Below are positions 15,350 through 18,928 of a DNA stretch of 18,928 nucleotides, one piece after another. Below the pieces are notes generated by a model. The model had not been told where the DNA came from. It did not search any database and was given only the letters and a program-made list of their open reading frames with translations. The DNA is from JAHQVI01 sp963749875 (GTDB lineage Bacteria > Pseudomonadota > Alphaproteobacteria > Rhizobiales > Rhodomicrobiaceae): the NCBI GenBank assembly GCA_963749875.1, contig CAVVOX010000001.1, positions 1-18,928 on the forward strand, written 5' to 3'. The position numbers and the translations under genes were made by a program. How positions within the stretch are numbered: position 1 is the first letter of the stretch; the number at the start of each line of letters is the position of its first letter.

Positions 15350-17671
15350 CTATTTCCGCCGCATGGCTTCGGCGAGGGCCGCGCCGAACGCGCCCATATC
15401 GCCCTGCTTATCCTTGCCGCGGGCGGGCGGACGACTGGACGTCGGGCCGCGAACGGTTTCGCGCTTATCCCTCGCGCCGCCGCTCGGACGCGCCTCGCCG
15501 CCGCCATCCTTGCGCATGGAGAGGCTGATCCGCTTACGCTTCACATCGACTTCGAGCACGCGCACTTTCACAACATCGCCTGCCTTGACGACCTCATGGG
15601 GGTCTTTCACGAAACGGTCGGCGAGTTGCGAGACGTGGACGAGGCCATCCTGATGCACGCCGACATCGACGAAAGCGCCGAACGCCGCCACGTTGGTGAC
15701 GGTTCCTTCCAGTGACATGCCAGGGCGCAGATCGCTTATCTCCTCGATGCCTTCGGCGAAGGTCGCGGTCTTGAACTCCGGACGCGGGTCGCGGCCCGGC
15801 TTTTCCAGTTCGGCGATGATGTCACGCACCGTCGGCAGGCCGAATTTCTCATCGACGAACACGGCCGGATTGAGCGCCTTCAGCGCGCCTTAGTCGCTCA
15901 TCAGCGAGCGGACATCGCGCCCGCAGGCTTCGACGATCTTCTTGGCAACGCTATAGGCTTCCGGGTGCACGGCGGAGGCGTCGAGCGGCTCCTTGCCGTC
16001 CCGGATGCGCAGAAAGCCCGCACATTGCTCGAAGGCTTTCGGCCCGAGACGGGAGACCTTGAGCAGCTCTTTCCGCGTCTTGAACGGACCATTCTGGTTG
16101 CGGTGCGCGACGACCGCCTCGGCGAGCGAAGTGCCAAGCCCGGAAACGCGCGCCAGAAGCGAGGCCGATGCCATGTTAAGATCGACGCCGACCGCATTCA
16201 CCGCGTCTTCGACAACGGCGTCGAGCGATTTAGCGAGGCGGCTCTCGTCGACATCGTGTTGATACTGGCCGACACCGATCGATTTCGGCTCGATCTTGAC
16301 CAGCTCCGCAAGCGGGTCCTGCAGGCGGCGCGCGATCGAGACAGCACCGCGCAAGCTGACGTCGAGATCGGGGAATTCCGCCGATGCGGTCGCCGACGCC
16401 GAATAAACCGACGCTCCCGCCTCGCTGACCACGATCTTGATCGGCTTGGGCGGCGGCATCAGGCTAAGCATCTCCGCAACCAGCTTGTCGGTCTCGCGGC
16501 TCGCCGTGCCGTTGCCGATGGCGATCAGTTCGACCTTATGCTTGCGGATCAACCCCGCCAGCTCGGCCTGGGCGCCGCGAACGTCATTGCGCGGCTGGAA
16601 CGGATAGATGGTCGACGTATCGACAAGCTTGCCGGTCCCATCGACCACCGCAACTTTCACGCCCGTGCGAATGCCCGGATCGAGGCCCATGGTCGCTCGC
16701 GAGCCAGCCGGAGCGGCGAGCAACAGATCCTTCAGATTGCGCGCAAAGACATGGATCGCCTCTTCCTCGGCGCGCTCGCGCATCTCGGTCATCAGATCGA
16801 CGCCAAGGCTCAAGGACAGTTTCACTTTCCAGGCCCAGCGCGCAACGCCCATCAGCCATTCATCCGCCGCGCCGCGCTTCGGCTGAATGTCGTAGGTGTT
16901 CGCGATGATCCGCTCGACAGGCTTGACGGCGGAGGTGTCTTCGGCATCGACCTCGATGTCGAGCGAGATCACCTCCTCGTTGCGCGCGCGCAGCATGGCG
17001 AGCGCCCGGTGGCTCGGAATGTCCTTCCAGTTCTCCGAATAATTGAAATAGTCGGCGAATTTCGCGCCTTCCTCTTCCTTGCCTTTGGAGACGGTCGCGC
17101 GCATCACCGCGCGGCCCTTCATATGATTGCGCAGCGTGCCGACCAGATCGGCATTCTCGGCGAAGGTCTCGGTAAGGATATCGCGCGCGCCGTCGAGCGC
17201 GGCTTTCGTGTCGGCCACCTCTTCGGTGACGAATTGCTTGGCGAATTCGGCCGGATCGAGCTTGCGGTTTTCCAGGATCTGATCGGCGAGCGGCTGCAGC
17301 CCTTTCTCGCGGGCAATCTGCGCGCGGGTGCGCCGCTTCGGTTTGTAAGGCAGGTAGAGATCTTCGAGTTCGGCCTTGGTCTCGACCGCTGCGATCTTCG
17401 CCGTCAGCTCATCGGTCAGCTTGCCTTGCGAGGAAATGTTGTCGAGAACGGTCTTCCGCCGCGCTTCCAGCTCGCGCAGATAGCCAAGGCGCTCCTCAAG
17501 CTGGCGAAGTTGCTGGTCATCCAGACCGCCGGTCGCCTCCTTGCGGTAACGGGCGATGAACGGCACGGTCGAGCCTTCGTCCAGAAGTCCGATCGCTGCG
17601 GTTACCTGCTGCGGCCTGGCCTGGATCTCGTTGGCGATAGTCTGGGGAATGCGGTCCAAAGCTGCTGTCAT
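15350..17671 (-). pseudogene. tex: Transcription accessory protein Tex, in-frame stop before S1 domain
   Basis: Tex is a conserved cytoplasmic nucleic-acid-binding protein linked to transcription. Reading through one TAA gives 773 residues, the normal length. The N-terminal helical domain (IANEIQARPQQVTAAIGLLDEGSTVPFIARYRKEATGGLDD) is followed by a YqgF/RNase-H-like domain with D331 in GLDPGIRTG and IAIGNGTASRET. A helix-hairpin-helix region comes next (NMASASLLARVSGLG, GPFKTRKELLKVSRLGPKAFEQCAGFLRI). The S1 RNA-binding domain is at about 648-719 (LRPGMSLEGTVTNVAAFGAFVDVG), with a basic Arg/Gly/Pro tail after it. Codon 594 (15892-15890) is TAA in the same frame between RSLMSD and GALKALNPAVFVDEKFGLPTVRD. 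A conserved block resumes directly after it, so this is one substitution, not a frameshift. I chose ATG 17671, with AGGA about 10 bases upstream. As written, the product is 593 residues without S1; a GTG at 15862 could restart the S1 part but lacks a good ribosome site. Confidence 0.9.
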
Positions 17672-17685
17672 TGCATGTCCTGGAA

Positions 17686-17850
17686 TCAAATGCCGAAGGC
17701 GAGAGGATAGGGGCGGCCAAGGCCGCTGCCAAGATGCCCGTTCATGAGGGAAACACCTTCTCTGCGATGCGCATTGCGCCGGAACCACTCGAGCGCGCCG
17801 GCATTGTCGGCGGTCAATTCGACATAAACTTGCCGTGACTCCCTCCTCAC
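17686..17850 (-). pseudogene. Possible GNAT C-terminal remnant
   Basis: Just upstream of tex the minus strand reads QVYVELTADNAGALEWFRRNA followed by about 28 further residues to a TGA. The DNAGAL-x-WFRR stretch resembles GNAT motif B (DNAAAL-x-FYRR), but motif A is absent upstream and no start with a proper ribosome site is evident. It may be a decayed gene end or chance. The stretch also contains a GCGGCC-AA-GGCCGC palindrome at about 17715-17728. Confidence 0.2.
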
Positions 17851-17936
17851 AACGCTTCTCCGTCCCATTATGCTGATAGACAGCGCGCTCGGACCTATCA
17901 CGTCATTCCAGCGCGCGGCCAAGGAGATGAAAGACC

Positions 17937-18758
17937 ATGACCCGGAGACGTTTCCTGATAGCGGCGCTCGCCATCTTCGGAGCCGTCTCCATCGGCGGCT
18001 CAGAGCTTCGGGCCCAGTCAGGCAACGCTGTCTATGCAGAGCTGCTCGACAAGTATATCGTCACCGGACCGGCGGGCATCAATTGGGTCAACTATGCGGA
18101 GTGGAAGACGAACAAGGCCGATCTCCAGCGGCTCGGAGCCTATCTCTCCGACCTCCAGTCGCAGAAGCCCTCGACGATGAGCCGCGCCGAGGCCTTTGCC
18201 TTCTGGGTCAATCTGTACAACGCAGCGACGCTGAAGGTCGTGCTCGACAAATATCCCGTCAAATCGATCCGCGACATCGAGAGCACGGGCACGAGCCTGT
18301 TCGATTTCAAAGCCTATACCGGCCCCTGGCGGACGAAGCTCGTCACGATCGAGGGCCGTTCCCTGTCGCTGGACGAGATCGAACATTCGATTCTGCGCCC
18401 GAAATTCAAGGACCCCCGCGTGCATTACGCCGTCAATTGCGCCTCGATCGGCTGCCCCAATTTGAAGCCGACACCGTGGACCGCCGCCTCGCTCGACGCC
18501 GACCTCATCACCGCCGCAAAGGCCTATGTCAATCATCCGCGCGGTGTCAGTATCGGTCAAAGTGGTGCTTTGCGGGTATCGAGCATCTATGAATGGTTCA
18601 AGGAGGATTTCGGCGGTGGCGAGCGCGGCGTGATCGCTCATCTGCGCCAATATGCCAAGCCCGAACTGGCGAAAAAGCTTGGGAGCAAGGTCACGATCGT
18701 GGGACACGGCTATGATTGGACGCTGAACGACGTGAGGAATGCGAAGGTCGGAGGCTGA
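17937..18758 (+). CDS. DUF547 domain protein with Tat-like leader (273 aa)
   Basis: This is an exported protein of the DUF547 family, whose biochemical function is not known. The N-terminus TRRRFLIAALAIFGAVSIGG is a twin-arginine-like leader with cleavage probably near LRAQ. The mature part contains the DUF547 hallmarks: SRAEAFAFWVNLYNAATLKVVLDKYP, LDEIEHSILRPKFKDPRVHYAVNCASIGCPNL with the conserved N-C-x-S-x-x-C-P block, and VSSIYEWFKEDFGG. The conserved Cys pair and Asn/His may form an active or metal site; the family has been compared with papain-like transglutaminase folds, but I cannot confirm this here. AAGGAG lies 10-15 bases before ATG 17937, a strong ribosome site. The gene diverges from tex across 265 bp, a gap holding both promoters. 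The tRNA-Arg follows 94 bp downstream. Confidence 0.9.
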   Translation: MTRRRFLIAALAIFGAVSIGGSELRAQSGNAVYAELLDKYIVTGPAGINWVNYAEWKTNKADLQRLGAYLSDLQSQKPSTMSRAEAFAFWVNLYNAATLKVVLDKYPVKSIRDIESTGTSLFDFKAYTGPWRTKLVTIEGRSLSLDEIEHSILRPKFKDPRVHYAVNCASIGCPNLKPTPWTAASLDADLITAAKAYVNHPRGVSIGQSGALRVSSIYEWFKEDFGGGERGVIAHLRQYAKPELAKKLGSKVTIVGHGYDWTLNDVRNAKVGG

Positions 18759-18798
18759 CCGGCGGCCGGCAACCAAACGGACATGCGGCGCCCGAAGA

Positions 18799-18827
18799 TT
18801 GCGTTTGCCGCGCCGTTCGCTTAATGT
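18799..18827 (+). promoter_or_regulatory. Candidate promoter of tRNA-Arg
   Basis: TTGCGT at 18799-18804 and TAATGT at 18822-18827 are separated by 17 bases and lie 25 bases upstream of the mature tRNA start. Spacing fits a sigma70-type promoter. The match is by eye only. Confidence 0.45.
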
Positions 18828-18852
18828 GCGATCCGAAAGCGGCATTGCTTAC

Positions 18853-18928
18853 GCACCCATAGCTCAGCTGGATAGAGCGTTGCCCTCCGAAGGCAAAGGT
18901 CACAGGTTCGAATCCTGTTGGGTGCGCC
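18853..18928 (+). tRNA. tRNA-Arg (anticodon CCG)
   Basis: The full cloverleaf is visible. The acceptor stem GCACCCA pairs perfectly with TGGGTGC (18919-18925). The D arm is GCTC/GAGC. The anticodon stem is TTGCC/GGCAA with loop CTCCGAA, giving anticodon CCG, which reads the arginine codon CGG. The T arm is ACAGG-TTCGAAT-CCTGT. Discriminator G is at 18926, followed by CC at the window edge, so a genomically encoded CCA is likely but its A lies outside. Confidence 0.97.

Noticed and set aside
15887..15895. Stop-codon recoding or readthrough at the tex TAA
   Set aside because: TAA is the least leaky stop, TAA is used as a normal terminator elsewhere in the window, and no recoding structure was seen.
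15965..17710. Long open frame antisense to tex
   Set aside because: Low-complexity R/G/D-rich translation opposite a conserved gene.
1..18928. CRISPR array, prophage, toxin-antitoxin or defence system
   Set aside because: No regularly spaced direct repeats, no integrase or transposase, and no nuclease, helicase or toxin-like gene pair was found on either strand.

Overview
The window is GC-rich chromosomal DNA. It looks alphaproteobacterial: the putA type (PRODH plus P5CDH without an N-terminal DNA-binding domain), the Cys-nucleophile intracellular PHB depolymerase, the twin-arginine leader proteins and the tRNA-Arg(CCG) all fit. A finer placement such as Hyphomicrobiales is only a guess. No phage, plasmid, CRISPR array or recognisable transposase was seen; this is mostly housekeeping and metabolic DNA.

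Left part (1-4475): a small Cys-rich protein (DUF6980-like, minus strand) diverges from a short-chain dehydrogenase whose reading frame is broken by two compensating indels. A full-length bifunctional proline dehydrogenase / glutamate-semialdehyde dehydrogenase (putA) follows. Middle-left (4514-8234, all minus strand): a metallo-beta-lactamase-fold hydrolase without a signal peptide, a GNAT acetyltransferase, a close paralogue of the hydrolase with a Tat leader, and a Tat-leader Acg-type nitroreductase interrupted by one frameshift. Middle (8399-12033, plus strand): a zinc-type CDF exporter, a 342-bp regulatory gap, an intracellular polyhydroxybutyrate depolymerase with its own terminator, and an unrecognised exported protein built from two copies of one Cys-rich unit.

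Right part: a minus-strand pair of peptidyl-dipeptidase Dcp and a frameshifted GNAT acetyltransferase; the transcription accessory factor Tex with an in-frame TAA before its S1 domain; a Tat-leader DUF547 protein on the plus strand; and a tRNA-Arg(CCG) at the right edge.

The genes do not form one pathway. PutA (proline to glutamate) and PhaZ (PHB mobilisation) both feed carbon and energy metabolism. The two MBL hydrolases, GNAT and nitroreductase may form a small detoxification or envelope cluster, which is inference. Four genes carry lesions (three indels-type genes plus one nonsense codon) while the long neighbours putA, dcp and phaZ are intact. Draft-assembly errors are a serious explanation and must be excluded before any biological reading. 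The best candidates for something undescribed are the tandem-duplicated CxxxxC/CxxxW exported protein, a 95-bp TA-bounded inverted-repeat element at its stop codon, and the S1-less Tex if the stop is real.
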